Shown: piece after piece, positions 19,964 through 28,780 of the stretch
How the letters are laid out: the number at the start of each line of letters is the position of its first letter
How positions within the stretch are numbered: the stretch's first letter is position 1
DNA from: Brevibacterium sp. 239c
GTDB lineage: Bacteria > Actinomycetota > Actinomycetes > Actinomycetales > Brevibacteriaceae
Direction: 5' to 3'
Assembly: GCF_900169365.1 (NCBI RefSeq)
Contig: NZ_FXZH01000018.1
Span: 36,845-100,844 of the forward strand
Length of the DNA: 64,000 nt
Program-made: the position numbers and the translations under genes
The notes under the pieces: model-generated
What the model saw: the letters and a program-made list of their open reading frames with translations, nothing else
Told to the model about the DNA's origin: nothing
The model's database searches: none

Positions 19964-21661
19964 ATGAAAATGAGGAACAAGGCGACAATGGTTGTCGCCG
20001 CGACCGCGGCATTGGGGCTCGCCCTCTCCGGCTGCCAACAGGACAACAAGGACTCAGCAGGAGTCGACAGCGACAAAGCGAACGAGGAGATCGCGGGATT
20101 GCCGTCTGTCGATTACCAGAAGGCAGACTATGACGAGATTGACGATGGTGGAACCCTCACCTATCCGATGACCGAGATCCCGGCCAGCCTCAATTATTAC
20201 CATGCTGACGGTGCACACGTGGACAATAACAATCTCTACAGCACCTCGCTGGGCGGACCGGTCAAGATCAAGGAAGATGGTAGCTGGGAAGTCGACAAAG
20301 ACTATGCAGAGAGCGTGGAGATCGCCAGCGAAGATCCTCTCGTAATCAACGTCAAGCTCAACAAAGACGCAGTCTGGGAAGACGGCACCCCGATCGACGT
20401 CGAGGACTATGAGGCGTTCTGGAAGACGCAAAGCGGTGAGAACAAGAAGTTCGAGGTCGCCTCGACCAAGGGCTTCGAGGACATCAAGAGCATCAAGTCC
20501 GGTAAGGACAAGTATGACGTCAATGTCACGTTCAAGACCCCGAACATCGACTGGCCTAACTACATCGGTGCCTTCATCCCGAACGAGATCGCGGAAGATC
20601 CCAAGACATTCAACAAGGACTACGTCAAGAAGGTGCTGCCCTCGAACGGGCCGTTCAAAGCCAAGAAGGTCGATAACAAGTCTGGCGTCATCACCATGGT
20701 CAGGAACGACAAGTGGTGGGGTCAGGAACCCAAACTGGATAAGGTCGTCTTCAAGATCGTCTCGCAGGCGCAGCAGGCCCAGGCCTATGCGAACAAGGAG
20801 ATCGACCTCGTTGACATCGGCACCGACGGCGACGCATATGAGACGGCTGGCAAGCGCAAAGACGGCGAGATCTTCAAGACTCAAGGCATGCAGTGGACGC
20901 ACGTGACCATGAACGCAGAGAAGGGCGCCCTCAAGGAGCAGGAAGTCCGGGACGCGATCGGTCACGCCATCAATCGCGAGGCCATCGCCCAGGCAGCCAT
21001 CGGCCCCGTCGAAGCACCGGTGACACTGGTCAACAATGTCACCTTCATGCCGGGCCAGGACGGTTATCAGGACAATGCTGACGGCAGTCTCGACTTCGAT
21101 CAGGATGCCGCGAAGAAGATCCTCGACGATGCAGGCTGGAAGGCCGGCGATGACGGGGTGCGTGAGAAGGACGGTGAGAAGCTCAAGTTCAATATCGTCG
21201 TCCCCGCAGACACCGCCTCCAACGCCCAGCGCGCGGAGCAGATCATGAAGGATCTCAACGAGGTCGGCTTCAAGATCAAGATCGAGACCGTCCCGGTGGC
21301 TGCGTATTTCGCCGATCACGTGCTCAACGGCAACTTCGACATGGCCACGTTCACCTGGGAAGGCACAGCTTTCCCGATCTCGTCGGGGTCGAACCTGTTC
21401 TACCCGGCCGATTCCGAGCAGAACCATTCGAAGATCTCCAGCGATGCGATCGGTGAGAAGTTCAAGGCCGCAACGAAGACCCTCGACCCGGACGAGGCGA
21501 AGAAGCTGGCGAACGAGGGTGATGCCGAAGTGCTCAAACTCAAGCCTCTGATCCCGTTCTATCCGACCCCATACGTTTGGGGCGTCAAGGACGACATTAT
21601 GAATCTCGGGCCGCGCCAGCTCGAGACTCCCGATTGGACGACGATCGGCTTCAAGAAGTGA
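19964..21661 (+). CDS. Peptide ABC importer substrate-binding lipoprotein
   Basis: Extracellular receptor (SBP family 5, DppA/OppA-like), 565 residues. The signal peptide ends in a lipobox LALSGC, so Cys is lipidated and the protein is membrane-tethered. The SBP_5 pattern is seen in VKLNKDAVWEDGTPIDVEDYEAFWK and later VRDAIGHAINREAIAQAAIGPVEAPV, both cited only to show position. The ATG follows AAAGAGGAA. It is the last gene of the importer operon and closes with a hairpin terminator. The ligand is not predictable; the set resembles peptide importers. Confidence 0.93.
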   Translation: MKMRNKATMVVAATAALGLALSGCQQDNKDSAGVDSDKANEEIAGLPSVDYQKADYDEIDDGGTLTYPMTEIPASLNYYHADGAHVDNNNLYSTSLGGPVKIKEDGSWEVDKDYAESVEIASEDPLVINVKLNKDAVWEDGTPIDVEDYEAFWKTQSGENKKFEVASTKGFEDIKSIKSGKDKYDVNVTFKTPNIDWPNYIGAFIPNEIAEDPKTFNKDYVKKVLPSNGPFKAKKVDNKSGVITMVRNDKWWGQEPKLDKVVFKIVSQAQQAQAYANKEIDLVDIGTDGDAYETAGKRKDGEIFKTQGMQWTHVTMNAEKGALKEQEVRDAIGHAINREAIAQAAIGPVEAPVTLVNNVTFMPGQDGYQDNADGSLDFDQDAAKKILDDAGWKAGDDGVREKDGEKLKFNIVVPADTASNAQRAEQIMKDLNEVGFKIKIETVPVAAYFADHVLNGNFDMATFTWEGTAFPISSGSNLFYPADSEQNHSKISSDAIGEKFKAATKTLDPDEAKKLANEGDAEVLKLKPLIPFYPTPYVWGVKDDIMNLGPRQLETPDWTTIGFKK

Positions 21662-21715
21662 TTGTGAGGCTCACCATCTGATCAATCCACGTGATCAAAA
21701 CGATCACCCTCAATC

Positions 21716-21753
21716 GCCGGCCCCGTGGACTCACGTTCTCCCACGGGGCCGGC
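21716..21753. terminator. Bidirectional terminator between importer and PH-domain gene
   Basis: A 13-bp perfect stem (21716-21728 with 21741-21753) and 12-nt loop between two convergent genes. Confidence 0.8.
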
Positions 21754-21770
21754 TCCATTGACCCACACGT

Positions 21771-22340
21771 CTACAGGCTGCCGAAGACGACAAGCAGGAT
21801 GAGGACGAGGCAGACTCCCAGGACGCCGAGGTTCCACACCGTTGTGGTGGTGCCGGGGGTGTTGGTAGGTTTCGCGAGATTCGAACCCTGGTGATTGTTC
21901 TCCCAGCGGCGGAGCAGTTCGAAGGCAGGGTGGTTGTCGACGGACTCAGGGCGTGTGCCGCCGGTGAGCCCCGAGTCGATCTTGCGGCGGGGCATCCCGG
22001 GCGCATTCCACGGGCGGTATGTGCGGGTGGTCCCATTCGGTGCGATGGCCATGATGGAGACGACCGTGCTCAGCCGGATGTCAGTGATGTCGGCAAAGGG
22101 CACAGTGGTGGTGCGCAGGATTTCACGAATTACGACATGCTCGGATTCGACGATGACTGCTGGCCGCCACAGGAGCATGAAGACGAGCCACCCCACCAGA
22201 GCTAGGGGTGGAAGGAACGTTCCCACGGTGTCCCAGGAGCCGCGCACGATCGCATCAACCAGAAGCAGGGCAAGGAACGCCCATACGATGATGGTGATGA
22301 TGGGGCCGCTGCGTTGTCTGAGAATGATCGGTGCGCTCAC
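21771..22340 (-). CDS. PH-domain-like membrane protein
   Basis: 189 residues. Two adjacent hydrophobic helices near the N-terminus (PIITIIVWAFLALLLVDAIV and FLPPLALVGWLVFMLLW) are followed by a short beta-rich domain (VIVESEHVVIREILRTTTVPFADITDI) of the bacterial PH type common in actinobacterial membrane proteins. A third C-terminal helix (VWNLGVLGVCLVLILLVVF) closes it. It starts at GTG with TAGGCT six bases upstream and no ribosome site, so it is probably leaderless. Function unknown. Divergent from the neighbouring dehydrogenase gene. Confidence 0.75.
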   Translation of the reverse strand: MSAPIILRQRSGPIITIIVWAFLALLLVDAIVRGSWDTVGTFLPPLALVGWLVFMLLWRPAVIVESEHVVIREILRTTTVPFADITDIRLSTVVSIMAIAPNGTTRTYRPWNAPGMPRRKIDSGLTGGTRPESVDNHPAFELLRRWENNHQGSNLAKPTNTPGTTTTVWNLGVLGVCLVLILLVVFGSL

Positions 22341-22373
22341 CGGCCCAGCCTATCGGCTATACGATGAAAGACA

Positions 22374-22382
22374 GGGGGGGGG
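22374..22382 (+). repeat. G9 homopolymer in the dehydrogenase leader
   Basis: Nine consecutive G residues, the longest homopolymer I noticed in the window, 36 bases before the start codon and right after a TACGAT box (22360-22365). If that is the -10, the tract starts at about +1 to +3. Confidence 0.8.
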
Positions 22383-22417
22383 CTGTCGAACCCCGCAACC
22401 TCCGAGGAAGGACAGGC

Positions 22418-23359
22418 ATGCACATCGTTGTGCTCGATGACTACCAGAACGTGGCGGCCGGCTATGCGGATTGGCAGGCGTTGGGGGCTGAGACCACATT
22501 CGTCTCCCGCCCGATCCGCGATACCGGGGATCTCGTGGAGACGGTGACCGGCGCTGAGGTTGTCGTTGCCATGCGTGAGCGCACCGTCTTCTCCGCCGAA
22601 CGGCTGTCACAGCTTCCGGACCTGAGACTGCTGGTGACCACTGGCCGAGTCAACGCATCGATCGATCTGGACGCCGCACGAGCGCAGGGGGTCACGGTCT
22701 GCGGAACTGAATCCACCACATCGGCGACTCCAGAGCTGACCTGGGGGCTGATTCTCTCCGTGCTGCGCAGCATCCCGGCCGAAGATGCCGCCGTGCACTC
22801 CGGCGGCTGGCAGTCCACCGTCGGCGGTGACCTCTTCGGACACAAGCTCGGCGTGATCGGACTGGGCAGGCTGGGCACCCAGGTTGCCCGTGTTGGAGCT
22901 GCCTTCGGAATGGACGTCGTGGCCTGGAGTCAGAACCTCGATGAGGCGCGGGCCGCTGATGTGGGGGCACACGCTGTGAGCAAGGAAGAACTCTTCGCCA
23001 CCTCCGACGTCGTGACCTTGCACTACAAGCTCAGCGAACGCAGCCGACGTCTCGTTGGTGTCGAAGAGCTGTCGCTGATGAAACCGAGCAGCATCTTCAT
23101 CAATACCTCTCGGGCAGGTCTCGTCGACACGGAGGCCCTGACCTCGACATTGCGCGAGGGGCGTATCCGCGGTGCCGGCCTTGATGTCTATGACTCCGAG
23201 CCGCTGCCAGCCGACCATCCTCTTCGCAGCACACCGAGGACCGTGCTGACCCCGCACCTGGGCTACGTCACAGATGACACATATCGCATCTTCTTCACCC
23301 AAGCCGTCGAAGACATTGCCGCGTGGTCGGCGGGGGAGCTGGTTCGTCAGCTGACGTAA
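22418..23359 (+). CDS. D-2-hydroxyacid dehydrogenase family protein
   Basis: 313 residues of the D-isomer 2-hydroxyacid dehydrogenase family, distinct from the copy near 13 kb. It starts MHIVVLDDYQNVA with GGAAGGAC upstream. The Rossmann motif LGVIGLGRLGTQVARVGAAFGM lies near residue 150, catalytic Arg in FINTSRAGLVDTEAL, Glu in LDVYDSEPLPADHP and His in VLTPHLGYVT. Substrate unknown; the LGYVT ending is seen in a subgroup separate from SerA. It is preceded by a G9 tract and ends in a bidirectional terminator. Confidence 0.88.
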   Translation: MHIVVLDDYQNVAAGYADWQALGAETTFVSRPIRDTGDLVETVTGAEVVVAMRERTVFSAERLSQLPDLRLLVTTGRVNASIDLDAARAQGVTVCGTESTTSATPELTWGLILSVLRSIPAEDAAVHSGGWQSTVGGDLFGHKLGVIGLGRLGTQVARVGAAFGMDVVAWSQNLDEARAADVGAHAVSKEELFATSDVVTLHYKLSERSRRLVGVEELSLMKPSSIFINTSRAGLVDTEALTSTLREGRIRGAGLDVYDSEPLPADHPLRSTPRTVLTPHLGYVTDDTYRIFFTQAVEDIAAWSAGELVRQLT

Positions 23360-23388
23360 GTTCGACGACCTGGGGGCGAGGGCACGGA

Positions 23389-23428
23389 AAGGCCCGCTGC
23401 GGAGCAAAGATGCTGCGCAGCGGGCCTT
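23389..23428. terminator. Bidirectional terminator between dehydrogenase and aldo-keto reductase
   Basis: A perfect 13-bp stem (23389-23401 with 23416-23428), A-A at one foot and T-T at the other, between convergent genes. Confidence 0.8.
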
Positions 23429-23458
23429 GAACGCTCAGCGTCAGTTCACTTCAGAACC

Positions 23459-24280
23459 TCAGTTGACCTCGGCGGGGTCACCGGAGACACGACCGCCGTT
23501 TTCCAGCGAATCGATGGATGCCACCTCGGCGGTGGTGAGTTCGAAGTCGAAGACATCGAAGTTCTGGGCCATGCGATCCCGGTTGTTTGACTTCGGGAAG
23601 ACGACATGTCCCCGCTGCAGGTGCCAGCGGATGATGGTCTGCGCCCAGGACTTGCCGTGGGTTGACGCGATCTCACCGATGACTGTGTCCGCGTAGTCGA
23701 CCTTGCCCTGCCCGAGGGGGCCCCAGGCTTCGACCTTGATGTCGTGCTCGGTCAGCAGCGGACGAGTCTCGATCTGCTGGAACTGCGGGTGGCACTCGAT
23801 CTGGTCGACGGCCGGGATGATCCCGGTGTCGAGAATCTGGGGCAGGTAGCGGTGGTCGAAGTTCGAGACACCGATCGAAGTGGTCAGACCCTGATCACGG
23901 TAGGAGGGGAAAGCCTCCCAGGTCTCGACCGAGTTGTTGTTCTCAGGTGTCGGCCAGTGGATGAGGTAGAGGTCGACGTGGTCGAGGCCCAGTTTCTCGA
24001 GGCTCTCGCCCAGGGCGCGTTTCGATTCCTCGGCACCGTGGCGATCGTTCCACAGCTTGGTGGTCACGAAGAGTTCATCTCGGGCGATGCCGGAGTTCGC
24101 AATGGCGCGGCCCACGCCCTCTTCATTGCCGTAGACGGCAGCCGTGTCGATGTGGCGGTAGCCGACCTCGAGCGCATCGGTGACGATGCGCTCGGTCTCC
24201 TCGGGGTCGACCTTGAAGACGCCGAAGCCCAGCTGGGGAATGGTCTTGCCGTCATTGAGTGTGAGTGTGGGAACCGTCAA
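23459..24280 (-). CDS. Aldo-keto reductase (2,5-diketogluconate reductase-like)
   Basis: NADPH-dependent carbonyl reductase of the AKR superfamily, 273 residues. The catalytic tetrad is visible as Asp45 and Tyr50 (HIDTAAVYGNE), Lys75 (TTKLWN) and His108 (YLIHWP). NADP contacts are in GVSNFDHRYL and VFPKSNNRDRMAQNF. I choose a TTG start: AAAGGCGG stands about five bases upstream and the protein then begins TVPTLTLNDGKTIPQLGFG as the family does. The frame continues open well upstream without homology. Physiological substrate unknown. Confidence 0.92.
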   Translation of the reverse strand: MTVPTLTLNDGKTIPQLGFGVFKVDPEETERIVTDALEVGYRHIDTAAVYGNEEGVGRAIANSGIARDELFVTTKLWNDRHGAEESKRALGESLEKLGLDHVDLYLIHWPTPENNNSVETWEAFPSYRDQGLTTSIGVSNFDHRYLPQILDTGIIPAVDQIECHPQFQQIETRPLLTEHDIKVEAWGPLGQGKVDYADTVIGEIASTHGKSWAQTIIRWHLQRGHVVFPKSNNRDRMAQNFDVFDFELTTAEVASIDSLENGGRVSGDPAEVN

Positions 24281-24520
24281 GGTGCCGCCTTTCGTCACGG
24301 GTAATGGTCTGATGTGGTGCAAACGCAGGGCACCGCGGTGGCGGTGCCTGTCCGAGCCTATAACGCGCCGACCGCTGAGTTGTATTCCCAGTTGCCAGGC
24401 ACAGCTTTCAGACTGGAAGCGTGATCGTTGACTCAACAAGTGCACCGACCGCGGGTCCTGGACCGGGTGTGACGGAACTGCCACAGCCCGGATGCATCGA
24501 TTAGGAGAAGCCCGGTTAAG

Positions 24521-25501
24521 TTGAAGAATATGCGCACCACTACTCCGGCACACAGGGTCACTCTGGTCATGATCGCCCTCGCAGCGTTGACCATCGGATT
24601 GTCGGGCTGCATCGGTCGGCCAGACCTCAGCGATCGTGCAGCCGAGATCGAGGGTGCGCTCTCTGCACTGCCTGGAGTAGAGAGTGTCAGTGGCGAATAT
24701 CAGAACAGTTTCGAAATAGGGCGGCGGCTGGTCTATAGGGTAGATATGGTGCCAGGAGCGACCGACGATGACCTTGTCAATGTGGCAGAGAATCTCAACA
24801 GCGAGGCCGGGGACGATTTCGTCGACTATGGGCGAGAGCTGACGTTGAGGTTGCCGCACATTTCTGTCGCAATCAACGGCAAACCGGACCTCGACCAGCT
24901 GAGGCAGCAACTTCCGCGACTCAGGAGCCTGGCGTCAACGCTGAACGCAAAGACGCTGAGCTGGGAGGCCAACAACGACAATGATCGTGATGATTCGCTG
25001 TCGATTTGGGATACCGACGGAAACGCATTCACCGTGATGTCTGCTGTCAGAGATGTGTTCGGGTCGCAAGAGATGCGAGTGAGTTTCGGAAACTCTGGGA
25101 CCGCGGAATGGAAGGTGGCATTTCCCTATTCTCTGCAGGCGCAGGACAAACTGGCTACCGCGTTTCATCCGGGCACCCGGGAGCTGGACAGGATCGAGAT
25201 CCACGATGACCAGGTGACATTTGCCTCCGCACATCTCACCGACGAGGTGAATGCCACGACGAAGCTCACGACGCTCATCGATCAGATCAACGACGGTACG
25301 TCAGAGCCATGGAATTTTACCTGGTGGGCGGATCAGCCCGAAGGACGTCAGCACAATAAGACGGCAGGAGGAACGGTGAGCGTTGGTGCCTGCACCTATA
25401 ACACGAACGGCAATGGGGAACGGGAGCCGGCTGATTATCGGGCGTCGGCGGCGTTGAAGATTCAAGACACCTTGCGCGCGAAATACGATACCTGCCCGTA
25501 G
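24521..25501 (+). CDS. Lipoprotein of unknown function
   Basis: 326 residues with a signal peptide ending in the lipobox IGLSGC (Cys30), so it is anchored outside the membrane. I do not recognise the mature domain. It begins with a short segment reminiscent of a sum-of-exponents fold (EIEGALSALPGVESVSGEY) repeated in looser form later, and is mixed alpha/beta. The TTG start has AGGAGA 12 bases upstream; an ATG three codons later is possible. Its coding sequence is less GC-biased than neighbours (many A/T third positions), which may indicate relaxed selection or transfer. Confidence 0.78.
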   Translation: MKNMRTTTPAHRVTLVMIALAALTIGLSGCIGRPDLSDRAAEIEGALSALPGVESVSGEYQNSFEIGRRLVYRVDMVPGATDDDLVNVAENLNSEAGDDFVDYGRELTLRLPHISVAINGKPDLDQLRQQLPRLRSLASTLNAKTLSWEANNDNDRDDSLSIWDTDGNAFTVMSAVRDVFGSQEMRVSFGNSGTAEWKVAFPYSLQAQDKLATAFHPGTRELDRIEIHDDQVTFASAHLTDEVNATTKLTTLIDQINDGTSEPWNFTWWADQPEGRQHNKTAGGTVSVGACTYNTNGNGEREPADYRASAALKIQDTLRAKYDTCP

Positions 25502-25541
25502 CTGACTGCTGCTGGCCCAGACTGACTGCTCCTGGCCAGTG
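25502..25541 (+). repeat. 20-bp tandem repeat after the lipoprotein gene
   Basis: Two 20-nt units directly after the TAG stop: CTGACTGCTGCTGGCCCAGA and CTGACTGCTCCTGGCCAGTG. Part of the post-stop repeat pattern. Confidence 0.7.
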
Positions 25542-25548
25542 AGGTGTT

Positions 25549-26067
25549 TCAGTCTGTGAAGACGGTGTGCACATCACCGGTGATAGCTCGTCCGCCGAGC
25601 GCCTCGAGCTCAAGGGCGACTGCCGAGCCGACCACCTCCGCGCCGAGTTCCTTCACAAGAGCCTGCGCAGCGGACAGGGTGCCGCCAGTGGCGAGGATGT
25701 CATCGACGAGCAGAACGCGCTCGCCCTCTTGGAGCACATCGGGACCCTCGATCGTTGCAGTCCCGTATTCGAGTGAGTATGACACCGCTGCAGCCGGGCG
25801 GGGGAGTTTGCCTGCTTTGCGGATCGGCAGAATGCCCACACCAGTCATTGCCGCGATCGTTCCCGCGAAGAGGAAACCGCGAGCCTCCAGGCCACCGACG
25901 ATGTCGAACTGTCCTTCAAAGGGTGCGATGAGCGCCTCGGTGACGGCACGCAGCGCGGGACCATCGGCGATGAGCGGTGAGATATCGCGGAAGCTGACTC
26001 CCGGCTGGGGGTAATCAGGGATCGAGGTGATCAGGGTCTGCGCGCGTTCGAGGTCAGTATTCGTCAC
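25549..26067 (-). CDS. apt: Adenine phosphoribosyltransferase
   Basis: Salvages adenine to AMP using PRPP. 172 residues. The PRPP-binding motif VLLVDDILATGGTL lies near residues 115-128. The family pattern IPDYPQPGVSFRDISPL at the N-terminus and GLEARGFLFAG with the pyrophosphate loop are present. It starts at GTG with no ribosome site; TATCGT ends six bases upstream, so the mRNA is probably leaderless. Divergent from the methyltransferase gene. No relA neighbour is seen, unlike some actinobacteria. Confidence 0.96.
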   Translation of the reverse strand: MTNTDLERAQTLITSIPDYPQPGVSFRDISPLIADGPALRAVTEALIAPFEGQFDIVGGLEARGFLFAGTIAAMTGVGILPIRKAGKLPRPAAAVSYSLEYGTATIEGPDVLQEGERVLLVDDILATGGTLSAAQALVKELGAEVVGSAVALELEALGGRAITGDVHTVFTD

Positions 26068-26143
26068 GGGTCAACGATACTCGTTTGGCAGTAGCGATAT
26101 CGGGTGGGGGAGTAGCGTAGATGTCACAGCATTGGAGGATTCT

Positions 26144-26767
26144 ATGGCATCCGATCGACAAGCTGACTCACTCGCCGAAGCCTTCGCCCAGGTTCCTCGC
26201 GAGCTGTTCCTGCCTGCTAAGGAACGAGGCTTCGCTTCCAGCAATGTGCCGCTGCAGATCGGCGATGGGCAGACTAACTCACAGCCGAGCACGGTCGCCG
26301 ACATGCTGACGCTCCTGGGCCCACGTGAGGGTGACCGGGTGCTCGATCTTGGGTCCGGCTCGGGATGGACGACGGCTCTCCTCGGCGTGCTGGTCGGAGG
26401 ACGCGGTCGAGTGAGCGGAGTGGAGCGCTACCGTCGGCTCATCGACGGCGCGCGGGCGTCCCTGAGCGAAATTGATCCGGACGCCGTCGACCTGGGTAGT
26501 GTCGAGATCATCGCAGCGACCGAGGGAGTGCTTGGTTTGCCGGAAGCCGGCCCTTTCGACCGAATTCTCGTTTCGGCCGGGTCTGAATCGCTTCCGTATG
26601 AGCTTGTCGAACAGCTCAGCATCGGAGGTGTCATGGTCATCCCCGTCGGTGGGGAAATGCTGAGAGTTGTGCGCATCGGATCCGCAGACTCGGGAGCTGA
26701 CGCAGACGCGGGCATCACCGTCACTCGGCATGGCAGCTATCGCTTCGTCCCCCTCATTCGCGATTGA
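26144..26767 (+). CDS. Protein-L-isoaspartate O-methyltransferase-like protein
   Basis: SAM-dependent methyltransferase of the PCMT family, which starts repair of isoaspartyl residues in aged proteins. 207 residues, normal for Pcm. Motifs: VPRELFLPAKERGFA, the family loop IGDGQTNSQPSTVADML, SAM motif I VLDLGSGSGWTTALL near residue 73 and the late VMVIPVGGE. The canonical T-I-S-Q-P substrate loop reads TNSQP here, a small deviation. ATG with GGAGG six bases upstream; a TAGCGT box (26112-26117) could be its -10. Confidence 0.88.
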   Translation: MASDRQADSLAEAFAQVPRELFLPAKERGFASSNVPLQIGDGQTNSQPSTVADMLTLLGPREGDRVLDLGSGSGWTTALLGVLVGGRGRVSGVERYRRLIDGARASLSEIDPDAVDLGSVEIIAATEGVLGLPEAGPFDRILVSAGSESLPYELVEQLSIGGVMVIPVGGEMLRVVRIGSADSGADADAGITVTRHGSYRFVPLIRD

Positions 26768-26921
26768 CCTGATTCGCGGCTGTCCGGCTGTGTGGCCCGC
26801 GCCGCGACTGAGCAATGCTGATCTGAGTCATGTTCAAGGTACTCCGTGATGGGTGCGATACTGACGAGGTCGAGATCGCTCGTCACGCTCTGTATCGCTT
26901 TGTACCGCTTTGTACCGCTGA

Positions 26922-27518
26922 TCAGTGGTTAACGTCATCCTTGTGCTGCTGGTTGTATTTTCTACGTCGGACGAACCAGGCGATGGTGAGAGTCAAGGTG
27001 ACGAAGGCGAAAGGCACAATCATGTGCAGATCATCTTCCCGGTAGTGCGGAGTCTTCCATGACCACTGCAGCAGAGGATGCCCGAGCTTTGCTTCGACGA
27101 CGATGAGTACACAGATAGCCGGGAAGAATACGACCGGGATCAACAGGCCTGACAGAGAAGTCTTCTCAACTTCGTCGAGGGAGGGAATGGTCAGCCGAGC
27201 CCCACGCTTGCGTGCATAGCGCTGAGTCGCGACGCGGGGCAGATCGAATGTCGTCACAACGACGACGAGGATGCCTGCCCACCACAATCCTGAAGCGATG
27301 AACAGCAGTCCGATGATCATCGCGGTCCATCTAGTCACCTGCTGCCCCCGAGCGATGGCGTCGCCGATGATCCGTCGCTCCTCGGCTATGGTGACGAGCT
27401 CGGTCCTGACCGTGGAACCGGCTCCAGCTCAGGCTTGAGTTTCGAGTTCTGGGCCGCCTTCGCTGCCAGCTTCGGCTGCGGCCGCAGGACCGACTCCGTT
27501 CTCCGTCTCCGCGTCCAT
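26922..27518 (-). pseudogene. Three-helix membrane protein gene interrupted by an in-frame TGA
   Basis: From ATG 27518, preceded by GAGGAGGAGG, the frame runs 29 codons (MDAETENGVGPAAAAEAG...), meets TGA at 27429-27431, and continues in the same frame for 168 more codons to 26922. The stretch just after the stop (AGAGSTVRTELVTIAEE, then RRIIGDAIARGQQVTRWTA) has no ATG/GTG/TTG until GTG 27338, yet reads like normal coding sequence leading into the first helix. Downstream are three membrane helices (MIIGLLFIASGLWWAGILVV; LIPVVFFPAICVLIVV; MIVPFAFVTLTLTIAWFV) and a basic C-terminus. Either the gene is broken, a 138-residue form starts at GTG 27338, or the base is a sequencing error. Function unknown. 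Confidence 0.6.
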
Positions 27519-27593
27519 CGGCCTCCTCCTCGTCGAGTCGAACAGTTTGTTTCACAACAATACACATTGTCGTGTGGATTAGCAGTTGAGGAT

Positions 27594-27661
27594 CTTCAGC
27601 TCGGTGAACCGGCACCAGCCCGGTACATGAACCGATCTGGTGCCGGTTCACCGAGCTGAAG
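27594..27661. repeat. 25-bp perfect hairpin, element 1 of a pair
   Basis: The arms 27594-27618 and 27637-27661 are perfectly complementary over 25 bp with an 18-nt loop. The core 27598-27657 aligns without gaps to the hairpin at 28771-28830, with about 11 differences in 60. The two lie on either side of the DUF559-like gene. Confidence 0.92.
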
Positions 27662-27751
27662 AGCGGCAGGTCGTTTGAGCTACCCGAAATCGTTGGGGAC
27701 GGTCATATGCAAAGTATTGCTGTTTGATGACGTTTGATAGATTGTAGTGTC

Positions 27752-28780
27752 ATGTATCAAGTCTTTGCGACGACGGATCTGATGCGTCTCGGCTACTCGG
27801 ACCGTGACATTCGTGCCGCGATCGGGTGTTGCCTCGAGCGCGTTGCGCGCGGTCGGTTCGCTGTCACGGGCACGTGTGCGAATCCTCGGCATGTGAAGAT
27901 CTGGGCAGCTCTCGCGGACGGGGATGCCGACGAACTCGTGCGACTGGGAGATAAGCGTGATGCCATCGAGCGGGTAAAAGTGCTGATCCGAGCTCGCGCC
28001 GACAGGATCAACAGGAAGACTACGAAGGGCCCACAAGCGACGAGCGATGTCTTCTCCCACCTGTCCGCCGCATTGCTGTGGCAGCTCGAGGTGGTGCAGA
28101 TCGAGCATTCCCGGGTGGAAGTCATCAGGCCGAATTCCAGTGCGCGGTTCGCTCAACTGATCGTTCGTAGGCGAGAGCTCGGCACCGTACATGTCGAGCT
28201 GCTCGGCGGTATGATGCTGACCTCGAAGCCGCGGACGCTCATCGACGTCGCCCGTGACTACGAGCTTGAGGTCAGTATTCCGATGCTCGATGATGCTCTG
28301 CGGAGACAGCTGGTCACCAAGGAGGAGCTCCGCACCTTGCTTGCAACCTGCAAGGAGGCCCGGAACTGTCATCGAGTCGATGCGGCACTCGCCCTGGCCG
28401 ATGCCCGGCACGAGTCACCGGGAGAATCTATCGTCGCGATCCGTCTGCATGAACTCGGCCTGGATGATATCGAGCCGCAGTTCGAGATCTTTGATGAGAA
28501 CGGGTTCTTCGTGGCGCGCACAGACTTCATCCATCGGCCGTCGAAGACGATCATCGAATTCGACGGCCGCGCCAAATACACGCTCAACGGTCGTGACCTG
28601 CGAAGGGAATTCGACCGCGAGCGTGAACGCGAACGGCGCCTGCGTGCACTTGGGTACCACGTGATCCGTGTCTATTGGAAGGATCTGTGGCATCGGCAGG
28701 CGTTTGTCGACATCGAAAGGCTAGTGCGGACACGAACTCCACGGCAGAGAACTCCTCGTGCAGCACCACCAGCTCGGTGA
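27752..28780 (+). CDS. AbiEi-antitoxin-like protein with C-terminal DUF559 (PD-(D/E)XK-like) domain
   Basis: 342 residues. The N-terminal part (YQVFATTDLMRLGYSDRDIR, then ARGRFAVTG) resembles the winged-helix found at the start of AbiEi-type antitoxin proteins. The middle (RTLIDVARDYELEVSIPMLDDALRR) matches the usual linker of this actinobacterial family. The C-terminus carries a VSR/DUF559-like nuclease core: Asp in RTDFIHRP, then IIEFDGRAKY, then RERRLRALGYHVIRVYWKDL. No partner toxin is adjacent. No Shine-Dalgarno; TAGATT ends eight bases before the ATG. The last codons and stop lie inside a hairpin homologous to one upstream. Biological role unknown. Confidence 0.75.
   Translation: MYQVFATTDLMRLGYSDRDIRAAIGCCLERVARGRFAVTGTCANPRHVKIWAALADGDADELVRLGDKRDAIERVKVLIRARADRINRKTTKGPQATSDVFSHLSAALLWQLEVVQIEHSRVEVIRPNSSARFAQLIVRRRELGTVHVELLGGMMLTSKPRTLIDVARDYELEVSIPMLDDALRRQLVTKEELRTLLATCKEARNCHRVDAALALADARHESPGESIVAIRLHELGLDDIEPQFEIFDENGFFVARTDFIHRPSKTIIEFDGRAKYTLNGRDLRREFDRERERERRLRALGYHVIRVYWKDLWHRQAFVDIERLVRTRTPRQRTPRAAPPAR

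Noticed and set aside
20054..21427. A 457-codon open frame antisense to the peptide-binding lipoprotein gene
   Set aside because: It is a by-product of codon bias in the sense gene. It has no ribosome site, no domain and implausible composition, while the sense frame has a signal peptide and clear family motifs.
27331..27651. A 106-codon minus-strand frame upstream of the membrane gene
   Set aside because: Different frame from the interrupted membrane gene, extremely Arg-rich, no ribosome site, and overlaps half of the hairpin.
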